Assembly (NCBI RefSeq): GCF_024323335.1
Contig: NC_066580.1
Span: 136,687,148 to 136,751,147 of the forward strand
Length of the DNA stretch: 64,000 nucleotides
Source: Lathyrus oleraceus
Taxonomy: Eukaryota; Streptophyta; Magnoliopsida; Fabales; Fabaceae
Direction of reading: 5' to 3'
In this document: positions 12,032 through 22,717 of the stretch, piece by piece
Layout: each line of letters opens with the position of its first letter
Position numbering within the stretch: the stretch's first letter is position 1
Program-made: the position numbers and the translations under genes
Notes under the pieces: generated by a model
Database searches by the model: none
Told to the model about the DNA's origin: nothing
The model's input: the letters and a program-made list of their open reading frames with translations, nothing else

Positions 12032-13070
12032 TGTTAGAACAAGATTTTGGTTCTGCAATTTATCCTTAAGTTTTTATGATAACAAAGGATGAAACATTTT
12101 GGTACCCTGATAAAATTCTATAAGAGTGCAGGTCTCTAACGTTAAATACATTTGATGAAATAAACTCTAAGCGTCAAACAAGTCCAGAACAGCTAACTGA
12201 AAGCTAAAAGTGTTCCTCTGACGACTCAAGACTCTGACTTTCTGAATCTGAAGGATCCCTCATCTGAAGTCTCTAAGGAACACTACATCTGAGGAACATA
12301 AAGTCAAAGATTAATCAAGAGCTTCTAATGAAAACATTAGGAAAATATCTGAGGAATACAAGATCTGAGTGAAGTATCTGAATTTCGTGCACTCTGATTC
12401 TCACCAATCAAATCAGATCAAGACTTAACAAAAAGTATTCTAAAATGTTATAAATCTATATATGGAGAAAATTAAGTAATCTCCTAAAACTGCTATGGAA
12501 AGGACAACAAAATTAATGAGAATTAAGTCCCATCAATGGCAAGATATCAGCATCAATGCTTCATCCAACGGTATCTTCTCCAAGCACTATAGAAAGGTTA
12601 AACCATCTTCATACCATGACACGAAACTATTCAACAAGAATTTTGTTCATCAAAATTCAATTATGCACTAATTCTTGCTCCACATATTCACATGAGTTGT
12701 TGTTCTTAGTGTGAGATTGAATTGTTCTTATTGTGTTCATTTTTCTTACCTATAAGCACTTAACACCTTCTTGTATTTATATAATAGTTGTTGTACAAAT
12801 CCTCAAGTGACTTGTGAAGTCTGTAGACTTGAGAGGGCTAAGAGACCTTTTTACTCATAGACGTTGTTGTAATCTTTCAAGATTAGTGGATTAAGTCCTT
12901 TTTGAAGGCGAAATCACCTTGGTAGGGTGGACTGGAGTAGCTTTGAATTTCATGCGAACCAGGATAACTTCTGTGTTGTTTATCTTTGAATTGTGTGTGT
13001 AGAAACTCCAAAAGCTTTTATTATCTGTGGAAACAATTTAAACCCCCTTTCTTGTTTTTCTCTACCTTTA
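12032..13070 (+). repeat. SIRE-E 5' LTR
   Basis: It begins TGTTAGAACAAG and ends CTACCTTTA, just before the PBS. It pairs with the copy at 39,289-40,329 over its whole length. Confidence 0.92.
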
Positions 13071-13072
13071 AC

Positions 13073-13084
13073 TGGTATCAGAGC
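13073..13084 (+). other. SIRE-E primer binding site
   Basis: TGGTATCAGAGC, two bases after the LTR, is the standard Ty1/copia PBS complementary to the 3' end of initiator tRNA-Met. Confidence 0.92.
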
Positions 13085-13154
13085 TTCTTATTTGTTATTG
13101 ATTCTCAAATCAAACACTTAACAATGTAGAGAGATCCAGCGTAAGAAAAACATC

Positions 13155-13233
13155 ATGACTACCACCAATGAAAGAGATAGCTACAACACCAAACCTCCAG
13201 TCTTTGATGGAAAGAAATTTGATTATTGGAAGG
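13155..13233 (+). pseudogene. SIRE-E gag, 5' piece
   Basis: This opens with an ATG about 70 bases after the PBS. Its start, ending in the NTKPPVFDGKKFDYW motif, is typical of the N-terminus of copia Gag. It is cut by LARD-F right after that motif, and the 3' piece resumes at 30,372. The GAAGG at 13,229-13,233 is the LARD-F target duplication, repeated at 30,367-30,371. The frames of the two pieces do not join cleanly, so there is at least one further indel. Confidence 0.88.
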
Positions 13234-13460
13234 TGTCGCACCTCGAAAAAATGGGGATACGACTACAAAGCGAAGCGCGATCGCACGCTCGCAATGATGG
13301 ACCGAACAAAGTCGCCACCGAACTTTATTTATTCCTAAAAAGAAAAGGGGAAATATCGATAAAACCCAAGACAAAAGAAAGGATAAGATATGGTCATCGC
13401 AACCAATATCAGGGTTCGGGAGTCGATTACGCAAGTGGAAGGCATTAGCACCCCTCACGT

Positions 13461-13476
13461 CCGTTGTACTCAACGG
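13461..13476 (-). other. Conserved U5 stem-loop, left LARD-F LTR
   Basis: CCGTTG/CAACGG arms around a 4-base loop. An identical stem occurs at 24,783-24,798 and in the Ogre-B LTR at 48,974-48,989. Confidence 0.6.
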
Positions 13477-14102
13477 GAACCATTAGGTTAGTTGTGTGCG
13501 TTAGTGTTAGTTGAAATATCAGGCTTTTCGAATTATTAGGTGGGAAAGAAAGAAAAGATGAGAAGAGAATGTTTTTGGATTTTTGACGAAGGACTAAACC
13601 TAAGTTTTTTATTAGTGGGCCTGACAAGATTTAGAAATCCTGCTCCTACGTATCTCAAAAGAGAAATCAAGGCTTACGTAGTTCTGGATAGAAAAATTTT
13701 TGTTTGTTGATCGATTTTAGCAAAAGCTATATTGTATTAATCGAAGAAAACATTGTTTTACCCAAAACAGATGAGGAGTTGACGCATACCACACATCGAG
13801 CGGATTTATAAATCTACATTCGGAAAAGCGTCACTTATCTCGACTCAATAATCGTGGCCGAAACATTGTTTTGTATCACCTTAAGACAATATATCTTTCA
13901 TTTATGAAAAAGGTTTTTGATTAATCGCACGGCGGCGAGAAAAGAGTTTGATTGGTTGGATGTATTTTGAGTGATGGCGAGAACTTGGATGAGTGAGATA
14001 TCCATCTCGAATCCTAGTCTCAGGAGTGCACGGTATACACCATGTTCCATTTCCATCTTTATTGAAAGAGGTTAAGATAGGAATTAAGTATTTTGGAGTT
14101 TG

Positions 14103-14790
14103 AAAGACGAGCACTTATGACTTGCAAGCTCTTACAACTTGGGTCCAGTACTCGGGACTACGTCTGGACATTCCACCCAGGCAGTCTGTTTCTTTCCAAT
14201 ATTGTTAAGAAAATGATTCGAATATTTACGAATGTTTTGGAGGGAAGACGAATATTTATGGCTTGCAAGCTCTTACAGCTTGAGCCTAATATTCGGGATT
14301 ACGACTGGATATTCCATCCAGGTAATGTTTTTCTTCCAACTTTATTAAGAAAATGGTTTAAATATTTATAAATATTTTGGAGAGAAGACGAATATTTATG
14401 GCTTGCAAGCTCTTACAGCTTGAGCCCAATATTCGAGATTATAACTGGATATTCCCTCCAGGATAATCTTTTTCTTCACGTTTTATTTAGAAAACGATTT
14501 GAATATTATAGTGTAGAAGGGAAGACGAATATTTATGGCTTGCAAGCTCTTACAGCTTGAGCCTAATATTCGGGATTATAACTGGATATTCCCTCCAGGA
14601 TAATCTTTTTCTTCACGCTTTATTTAGAAAACGATTTGAATATTAGAGTGTTAAAGAGAAGACGAATATTAACGGCTTGCAAGCTCTTACAACTTGAGCC
14701 TAATATTCGGGATTATAACTGGATATTCCCTCCAGGATAATCTTTTTCTTCACGCTTCAGAAAAGGGTTTGAATATTATCTTGATTTGTG
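14103..14790 (-). repeat. LARD-F LTR hairpin array, five units of about 137-141 bp
   Basis: Units start near 14,103, 14,244, 14,384, 14,521 and 14,658. Each contains three nested or adjacent inverted repeats. An outer pair CGAATATT/AATATTCG encloses CAAGCT/AGCTTG, and a following hairpin is CTGGA/TCCAG. The first, diverged unit reads CGAGCACT/AGTACTCG, which still pairs in element-sense RNA with one G-U. The array lies in the transcribed leader side of the TATA box. Confidence 0.85.
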
Positions 14791-15143
14791 AAATGATCTT
14801 GTAGTGATTCACATTTATTTTTGGAATGTATTTTGAAATCGAGGAAAGTTGAAATTGGTTTTGAAATCGAATGAAATTTGAGTATGATTATTTACACGTG
14901 TAAAAGTATGGATATGGGTACTAATAACCTAACTAAATTAGTTAACACACAAAATTCGACTAATCGAATAAAATAGTATCGGAAATTCAACCATTAATTA
15001 AATCTGAAAGGTAAACATTTATAGATACAAACAACTAAATATTGATTGAATTAAATTGATAAAATTTAAATAAAATAAATAGTAGAAGTTATATACAAAA
15101 TTAAACAAAATGGTAAGCATAACAAATAGAGACATAAAGATTT

Positions 15144-15215
15144 GCTATCCACAAGTATCGAACCCACTCCACTAAAGACAATGAAACCACTCTCTATCCA
15201 CTAGACCACTTATGA
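15144..15215 (-). other. tRNA-like sequence with A-box and B-box in LARD-F LTR
   Basis: On the minus strand TGGTCTAGTGG (15,198-15,208) resembles a Pol III A-box. GGGTTCGATACT (15,154-15,165) resembles a B-box about 33 bases downstream, the spacing found in tRNAs and SINE heads. The T-stem pairs poorly, so it is not an intact tRNA. It could be a SINE remnant or a chance fossil. The right LTR has the same sequence near 26,330-26,400. Confidence 0.45.
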
Positions 15216-16136
15216 TTAGTTATTATTTACAATAACAACTTGGATATATAAACCAGCACAGATTGAAATTAAAATTAAAAATAAAAAAAACCAAAAACTA
15301 GACAGTCTATTGGACTACTAATTAAGTGATGGAGGAATCAAGAAATAACCCTAGCCGCCTGGCTGTTGGGTTTTCCAATGGATTATGAATTAGGAAAGCA
15401 AATACACCAATATATACTATTTAATAATAAAAAAACAGAAGACTAAACGTAAACAAATTTTTTAATGGTTTTAATGCTTGTTTTGTAAAAATAAAATAAA
15501 TGAAGAAAAGGTGGGAGGAACAGTAACAGAAGATTCATTGTTCTCGCTCCCTCAATCTCGTCTTCTCTCTCAACCATTCTCTCTCACCCTCAATCATTCA
15601 TCTTTAACCTTCGCTCACCACTCTGTCTCTCAATCGCTCTCACTATCAAAACCTTAAAACTTTATTTCCTCAAATCATCAAATAAAACCTAATCCTACAC
15701 TTCCAACAACAAACACACAAAAAGGATACAAGGAGAAGGAAAAGTTCTCACATAGGTTTCACGGCGGATCTTCGTTCATGAGTTAACACGCGACCATCGT
15801 GAGAAGATGATTACTGAAATCATAGTGGCCAGATCGAAGGCCTGCGTGTCTGATGGTGGTGTTTGTAACAGAGGAGGTGGAAGGGGTGTTTCGGAGTGAA
15901 GAGACGACGGGCGGTGGTGAAAGTTGTGAAGAATTCCGCCAGGAAATAGCTTGAGCAGCGGAGGGATTGACGCAGTGGCTGTTTATTTTGATGATGGAGT
16001 TTCGTCGGTGGTGCGACGGAGGGATGTGAGGTGCGGCGGCGAAGGTTTGTGGTGTTTTCGAAGTTAGGGTTTCATGGCCGCCGATTTTAGGTTTTTTCGT
16101 TCCCCCCCCCCCCTTGAATTCTCGTCCTCACCTCCC

Positions 16137-16144
16137 TTTTATAT
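16137..16144 (-). promoter_or_regulatory. TATA box, left LARD-F LTR
   Basis: Minus strand TATAAAAG, followed by GGAGGTGAGG; the right-hand copy is the one that would drive the element. Confidence 0.5.
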
Positions 16145-17566
16145 CTTGCAGATAGGGTTTAGGGTTGTTGTATGGTGATCCAGAAGGGGCGTCTCTGTGA
16201 ACTCTTTTTGGGATGCTCAGATTTGGATTGCCCTGTTTATTGTTAAATTCGAAAAAAGGTAAACAAACCTACACTTTCTTCTTCGCTTTTGTCTTAATTC
16301 TCTTGTGGGACATTTTGTTAAAAAAAATTTACTGCCTTGCTGATTGCTTTGTGTTTTACTGCAGTGAATTCGGTGAAAACATGAGGAGCTTTTGTTTTTC
16401 ACCTGGCTTTGGTTGAACTGGTATTTTCTAGCCTATTGGTTTTGCTGCAACATGTGATGGTGAGCTCTTGGTTATTGCTGCAAGTTCACATGGTTCTATA
16501 GGCAATGCCTCAGACCGTGATTAATTGGAACAACTCTGATCATGGTATGTGAATGTGCTTTGCTGTGAATGATTTTAGTTTCATAATTTTCATGCTTGTT
16601 TTTTTTTGAGGTTCCCTGGCCTTGTTTGGATTTGTTGCTGCAGGATAATGACGACATGATGCACTACATGAGTTAGCTCGGGTCCAAGGGCCGTTTTGGA
16701 ACTATTTTGAAGTTTTGGTGCTCATTATCTTTGTTCAAGTTCCTTGTTTACTTCACTCATCTCTGTAATTTACACTGATTTTCTGCTTTAGTTCCATCAA
16801 TAAGTCCTTTTAACTCGGTTTCTACTAACCTGCCAGAAGGAATTTGGCCTAAGACTCGGTGTCTTCTATTTGGTACTGTTTGATATTTGCTTGCTTGCTG
16901 CTGATATCACTGTGGTTAATATTGTGCAGGAAGTTGAAGATCCAATGGCTTTTTCCAATTTTCTTACATTTGGACTCAGGTAGTTTGCAATCTTTTAAAG
17001 AATCTCCGGTTATAGTTGAAGCACGAGCAGAAAGAATATGCCTGTTTACTCCTTAAGCAAAGACCGGGTGCTTTCAGCAAATAAAACAGATGATTGAGAG
17101 GCTGACCAGGGCAGGCTTGGTGTGCAAAGTTTATTTCCGCTATTTTTAGGTGACAAAGCAGGACTAGACCATGACGCCTCCAACCTTACATTTTGTTTCT
17201 GCAATTCACTCCTTTTAATTTCATCCATTAGTTCCCTCTGTTTTTGGTAAACACAGTGGAGTTCACGAATCTGGTCCTTAAATATGGTTTCCTGTTTGAG
17301 TATTGTTTGATAAGTTTGGAAGAATTCCGCTAGTAGCTTTTATGCAGATACACACCTGTTATGGATGTACATGCTGCAATATAATGGTTATGACATGAAT
17401 TTTATCTTGTGATGCTATTGGTTTAGACATTGTGTTGCTGTTATGAAATATAGTCACATGTATTGATGCAGCTTATTTGGCATGGAATTGATTATTGTTG
17501 ATACTAATGATTGGCTGAATTGTGCATTGGTGCTACAGGATTGAGCATGCCATTGTTTAGGCTTGT

Positions 17567-17755
17567 TTGTTGCAGGTTGTGGACAAGGTTGCAAGCATGT
17601 TGATAAATTGGAATGCTATGGATTATGCTCATGGAGGATTGCTAGGCAAGTGTATATTAGTAGATGAAATTAAACTTTATGGAGAGACGGAGAATGATAA
17701 AGCTCTGGATGAATCACTTTGCCAAGATATCTTTTCAGAGATGAAGCTGTGATAA
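17567..17755 (+). pseudogene. Exon-like fragment of unknown gene, antisense in LARD-F LTR
   Basis: After TTTGTTGCAG, which looks like a splice acceptor, an open frame of about 60 codons runs to TGA at 17,750 with balanced protein-like composition. It includes LLGKCILVDEIKLYGETEND. I do not recognise the family. It is kept almost unchanged in the right LTR (28,753-28,938). It lies just upstream of a recognisable gene fragment on the same strand, so it may be captured host sequence. It could also be a chance frame. Confidence 0.35.
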
Positions 17756-17814
17756 CAAATATTTTCTCTCAACGCCATTATTTCATTAAATTCCATGTTA
17801 TTTGTGCTGGAAAG

Positions 17815-17922
17815 GAAGCCAGAGTTCCTACTATTCCAGGAAGTGATGGGCTTTTATAGGGCATTGAAGAAGCTATCAGGTTGGCACACAATATTGGTTT
17901 CCATGTGATGATCAAAGCAACC
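17815..17922 (+). pseudogene. Captured fragment of biotin carboxylase (plastid acetyl-CoA carboxylase subunit type)
   Basis: In one frame these 36 codons read as the segment of biotin carboxylase just before its glycine-rich ATP loop. It has VPTIPGSDGLL, a TAG at 17,857 (CAG expected), then GIEEAIRLAHNIGF and MIKAT. In the real enzyme the glycine-rich loop follows; here the homology stops. The enzyme carboxylates biotin in fatty acid synthesis in plastids. The fragment is antisense to the element and has a second copy at 29,001. The identification is from memory of the family; the origin by capture is inference. Confidence 0.7.
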
Positions 17923-19178
17923 GTTGAGTTTCATAGCTTGAACTACCATTTCACCCCTATAGCCTCCGCGACGAAACTCTGATTCGGTAAGTCTTCTTGC
18001 TCCAATTCACGATCTATTCGCGTTAATCCTTGATTCTGATCCTCCTCGGCTTTGTATGCAAAATACAAATTGGTTTGGAATTTTCAATTTCAGTTTCATT
18101 TCGATTTGGCAAAGTCACTTCAGGAATCCAGATTCGAGGTTGCTCCAAGTTCTTAGAATTGAAGGTGAAGCAGAAGACGGAAAGCAATAGTGGATCACAA
18201 TTCTCGGGTCCAATTCAGTTGATTGCAAACTACCATGCTGCTGAAACTTGTGGTTGAAATGGTGATGGACAGCTTTGTGCAACAACTTCTTGGCACACAT
18301 GGTTTTGATGATGATGATGTTTTTTTTATTATAAGTTATTCATATGCCATGTGCATGGATGATAATGATTGAATGAATGAATGATTTGGAATATGAATGA
18401 TTGTGTGGGAATCTTTTAAACATGAATGAATGGAAAATCTCAATGTGAAATGAAGAAAATATGAAATGCAAATTTAAAAATGTGACAAATGTAAAAATAT
18501 GAAATAGTAAAATATGCGCATGAATGAAGAAGTATGTATGGAATTTCTTTGGATTATGAATGAATGTTTATTGAATTGTATTGAATGGAATTGGATATAT
18601 TGAATGAAGGTTTGAAAGTTTGAATGAATTATATGGTTATGGTTGTAGTTTGAACTTGATTGAAGTGATTGTAAAGAATAAGAATGGTTGTAACTTGGTT
18701 TATGGAAATGGATATTTGGTTATAAAAATGGATATGGATCTTAGAAATAATCCAAGACTATTCAAAATGTCAATTTAAAATCAAAAACCAATAAAACCAA
18801 TTAAAATCAAATTAATCTATAATTTGTTAAAATTACTTTGATATCAACTCTAACATTTATTTGGAAGTTAAAATCAATTAGAGTTTGAATCATTAATAAA
18901 AACACAATTAAGATTAAATTGAAATTTGGAATTAAAATTAATTTGAAATTAAAATCAAATTGAAAATTAAAAAGTCAAATAATTAGAATCCATTTTATAA
19001 TCAAGAACACCATGATCAAAAAGCTTAGATAATAATCAATGTTTATAAAAAATAAATATGGATTTGGGAATGGACGGTTGCCTTTGGTCATGAATGTATG
19101 CAAATGAACTTTAGGCCAAGTGCCAAATGAAAAATAAAAAAAATGAAAAAAATTCAGGACCAAAATCGAGGTATGACA

Positions 19179-19192
19179 GTTGCCCATATTTA
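19179..19192 (-). other. LARD-F polypurine tract
   Basis: Minus strand TAAATATGGGCAAC directly before LTR start TGTCATACC. It resembles the Ogre-A/B tract TAAATAGGGGCAGC. Confidence 0.75.
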
Positions 19193-19298
19193 AGCGTCTT
19201 CAACTAGAGAATATGAAGCAGGACACTCTTCATATGATCATAGTGGGAGATGGTTAAATACTAAGAAGACCCGGATTTTGATCCTGAATCCTTATGGC

Positions 19299-19402
19299 AT
19301 GATATGATATGATATGATATGATATGATATGATATGATATGATATGATATGATATGATATGATATGATATGATATGATATGACATGATATGACATGATAT
19401 GT
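19299..19402. repeat. Pentanucleotide microsatellite (GATAT)n
   Basis: About 20 perfect GATAT units end with GACAT variants, between the LARD-F palindrome array and its PPT. Confidence 0.95.
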
Positions 19403-19644
19403 GTTGATGCGAGATTCTCTTTTTTTTTTGTAATTTTTATCTGCTAGGGATATGGTGAACCCTTAACAGGAGATGCTACTAGGCGGACCAATCTGTGGGG
19501 GATGCTGATGGTACACAAGGAGACAGACAAATGGTAAAAAAACAAACTTGCTGGGGAAAACAGTCCTGCTGGAGAATCAGACACACACTGGGGAGTACTC
19601 AAAGTGAAATTTGATAAACGACGCTTAGAATACAAGGGATTTCG

Positions 19645-20574
19645 GTAGTAAGTTCACATATGACTTACTAAACCCGAATAAAGGAAAAAATGCTACAACA
19701 GGTTCATATATGACCTGACAATACTGGCATAAAGCACAACAACAGGTTCATATATGACCTGACAATGCTAGGGAATATCAAGAAGTTCTGACAGCAGGTT
19801 CAGATATGACCTAACAAACTCAGCAAAATACAAGAAGAGTGTATCAACAGGTTCATATATGACCTGAATAGTATTGAACAACAGGTTCATATATGACCTG
19901 ACAATGGAATAAAGCTCAACAACAGGTTCATATATGACCTTAGTAGTATTGAACAAACAAGTTCATATATGACCTGATAATGGAATAAAGTTCAACAACA
20001 GGTTCATATATGACCTGAATAGCACTGAACAACGGGTTCATATATGACCTGACACTAGAATAAAGTTCAATAACAGGTTCATATATGACCTGAATAGCAC
20101 TAAACAACAACAGGTTCATATATGACCTTGAATAGTATTGAACAACATAGGGAAAAACTCTTCAGAACAGGTTCATATATGACCTGTCACTGGAATAAGG
20201 TTCAACAACAGGTTCATATATGACCTGAATAGTATTGAACAACATAGGGAAAAACTCTTCAGAACAGGTTCATATATGACCTGACACTGGAATAAGGTTC
20301 AACAACAGGTTCATATATGACCTTGAATAGTATTGAACAAAAGGTTCATATATGACCTGATAAAGTTCAACAACAGGTTCATATATGACCTGAATAGTAT
20401 TGAACAACAGGTTCATATATGACCTGATAAAGTTCAACAACAGGTTCAAATATGACCTAAATAGTATTGAACAACAGGTTCATATATGACCTGATAATGG
20501 GATAAAGTTCAAGAACAGGTTCATATATGACCTGAATAGTATTGAACAACAGGTTCATATATGACCTGACAATG
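19645..20574 (-). repeat. LARD-F array of about 22 near-palindromes
   Basis: The core CAGGTTCATATATGACCTG recurs about 22 times. It is spaced 33-55 bp by linkers such as AATAGTATTGAACAA or ACAATGGAATAAAG, giving an alternating dimer of roughly 70-75 bp. Each core can fold with CAGGT/ACCTG arms. The outermost copy at 19,645-19,667 has AGTAAGT/ACTTACT arms instead, so both sides changed together. Confidence 0.88.
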
Positions 20575-21994
20575 GAATAACATTTGGATTCTTAACCGTA
20601 AGTAATGGATTACAACCAACTTTTAACGGATTTTGCCAACAACAATTGGACTTGAAAATGACTGCGAAAACCGGATGTTGGTTTAAGGGCACTAGAGACA
20701 AACTGGAATTAGAGGTCAAAGGATATAGGATCAACAACAAGACCTAGGTTAATGCAAAATGAGCACGAAGTACATTTCGGCTGTGCATGATTTGGATTTT
20801 TATGCATGATATATGAATGATCATGATATGAGAATGCTGACACTTGAGTGGACTGGGAGTTGTAGAGGCTTTTAATGGAAGCTCATGATTCCTTAACACC
20901 GAGAACTCAACCAAATATTTTGTGATAGATGTTGCCAAAGGAGGAATCTATCAAGCTTGACACCATAATTTAGCCAATGGGATCCTTTTGGAGAATTAAT
21001 GAATCATGCTAGCATAGTTTTTTTTTGGGAAAAAGTTCTTGACGTACGGCAGAATTTGTTTGAGCGGTTTGAAAGCATGAAGGGGGTCTGCCCCTCTGTG
21101 GCTCATCTTGCCCCAGTCTGTTGGGTCTTTGAAAATGTTCACCTTGAAAGTGGGTTTGGAAACAACTTGCCATGAGACTATCTCGAGATGGCTTGCCCCA
21201 AGTGTTTGAAACTTGCAGTGGTCTGAACTTTGGCTAACCAAATGTTGGAATGGTAGACTCTTGATTGACTGTCCTTTGGATGGTTGGACTCATTGAGCTC
21301 TGAGGTGGCTTGCCCCAATCTAAGTCTTGAAGCAAATTACTCTTGGCGAGATGACCCTTAGGGTGATTAGCTCGAATTAACTGATGCTCAAAGTGATTTC
21401 CCCTGTTTGGACTTCTTTCACTTTATCAATTTCCTCAACTGCATATTGTTGGAATTTCTTTGATGCTAAGCGTTGACTCGCAAATAAGATTGTGCATTCA
21501 AAAATGGTAATTTTAATGCAGTGCTTATGCAAAAATTTGAAATCAAAGTTTATTGATATGAATGGGTGAAATACAGTGAACGAGTCGTTGATAAGAACAC
21601 AATGGTGATCAAGTCATTCACAGTATGCAAGTTGGTGCCATTAAATGATTAACAAAAATCGTTTGGAGTCAAGTTAACACAACCTTATTATAGTATGCTT
21701 TCAAAATAAACCCTGTCTCAATTAGGTCTTTTAAGGGTTATAACGTGGCCTGGTTCACGGTTTTTTAAACAAAAGGATATAAGGCTCAAAATTTATTTTT
21801 TACCCACCCCTTTTTCTTGATGATCTCCAGATCCTACGTTCAGTTAATTCGATACACGCATTCGACTTCCAAGAGGGTTCGAAGGTGTGATGAGGATTCA
21901 AGACGAATTTTCTTGAAATGGCAGTCACCTTATTTTTTTTGTTGAGGATTTAATGACCTCTTTTGATTGATTTTCTTTATCCCTAATTTTGCCT
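20575..21994 (-). other. LARD-F internal non-coding region
   Basis: I see no conserved protein motif or long frame on either strand. The phrase GGCTTGCCCCAA recurs (for example 21,190 and 21,308), suggesting old degenerate repeats. In an autonomous Ogre this position would be 3' UTR. Confidence 0.5.
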
Positions 21995-22071
21995 GGACCG
22001 CTTCTTTGAAGCTTTCGGTCCATCGGAATGCCCTGACTTTTGCCTAAGTCATTTTGTGGTATTTGACTTAG
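21995..22071 (-). other. LARD-F paired hairpins equivalent to the Ogre post-integrase hairpins
   Basis: In element order, hairpin 1 (22,071-22,044) has perfect 8 bp arms CTAAGTCA/TGACTTAG. Hairpin 2 (22,021-21,995) has outer arms GGACC/GGTCC around an inner GCTTC/GAAGC stem. They are followed by GGCAAAAGTCAG and AGGCAAAATTAGG, as in Ogre-A and Ogre-B. Arm sequences differ from the Ogre copies on both sides at once, and the position relative to the missing integrase is kept. Confidence 0.72.
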
Positions 22072-22717
22072 CGGGCTTTTTTTTATTTTTTAAAGGTGTT
22101 GACTGCCACATTATTGGTGGATAAGGATCAACCAACACTAATTTTAGCTTTTCTTAGCTTCTTCGACACTTCAACATGTGCGCGAAGGATAACATGTGGT
22201 TGAACCTAATTGGAGGGTGTACATATGGACTATTTTTTTGAAAGATCGAATGCACGATCAAACAATCTGAACATAACTACCCTGCCCCAGGTTAAGATTA
22301 ATGGTTTTAGATCCGAAATAAACACCAACTTCTAGGCTCAAGGTGGTTGACTAGGGATTAACTCCTTATCTCTTCAGTGTTTGGGGATTTGAAATAATGC
22401 CTTACATCATCGACAAGGTTTTACTCAAAAGCATACCACAGCAATTTCAGGTGTTTTGTTTTCATCATCCTCCTTCCAATCTTTGTTAACACAACGGTTT
22501 GATAGACAAAAGTGAATGAGAGGAGCATTTTTTTAACATAAATGAAAAACGAGTGAATACGAATGGATTAATTCAAAAGATGCATAAACGTTTCATTAAT
22601 ATTACCAATTCAAAGAAAACAACAATGCTTAAAAGCAATTAACAATCAACATGCAAGGAAACTACAAAGAAATGCTGAGACAGCCAAATGATTGCCAACT
22701 TTAGGGAATTGACTTCT
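22072..22717 (-). other. LARD-F spacer between gag-like ORF and hairpins
   Basis: About 650 bp where an autonomous element would have several kilobases of pro-pol. No pol motif remains. Confidence 0.55.

Larger units (their letters stand above)
13234..19178 (-). repeat. LARD-F 3' LTR (left copy, 5,945 bp)
   Basis: In element sense it starts TGTCATACCTCG next to the PPT and ends GAGGTGCGACA. It is 134 bp longer than the right copy because its internal array has one more unit. It contains a tRNA-like sequence, a TATA box, and antisense gene-like fragments in its U3 part. Confidence 0.92.

Noticed and set aside
19645..20574. CRISPR-like array
   Set aside because: Regular short repeats, but linkers are themselves repeated, the context is inside an LTR element of a plant genome, and there are no cas genes.
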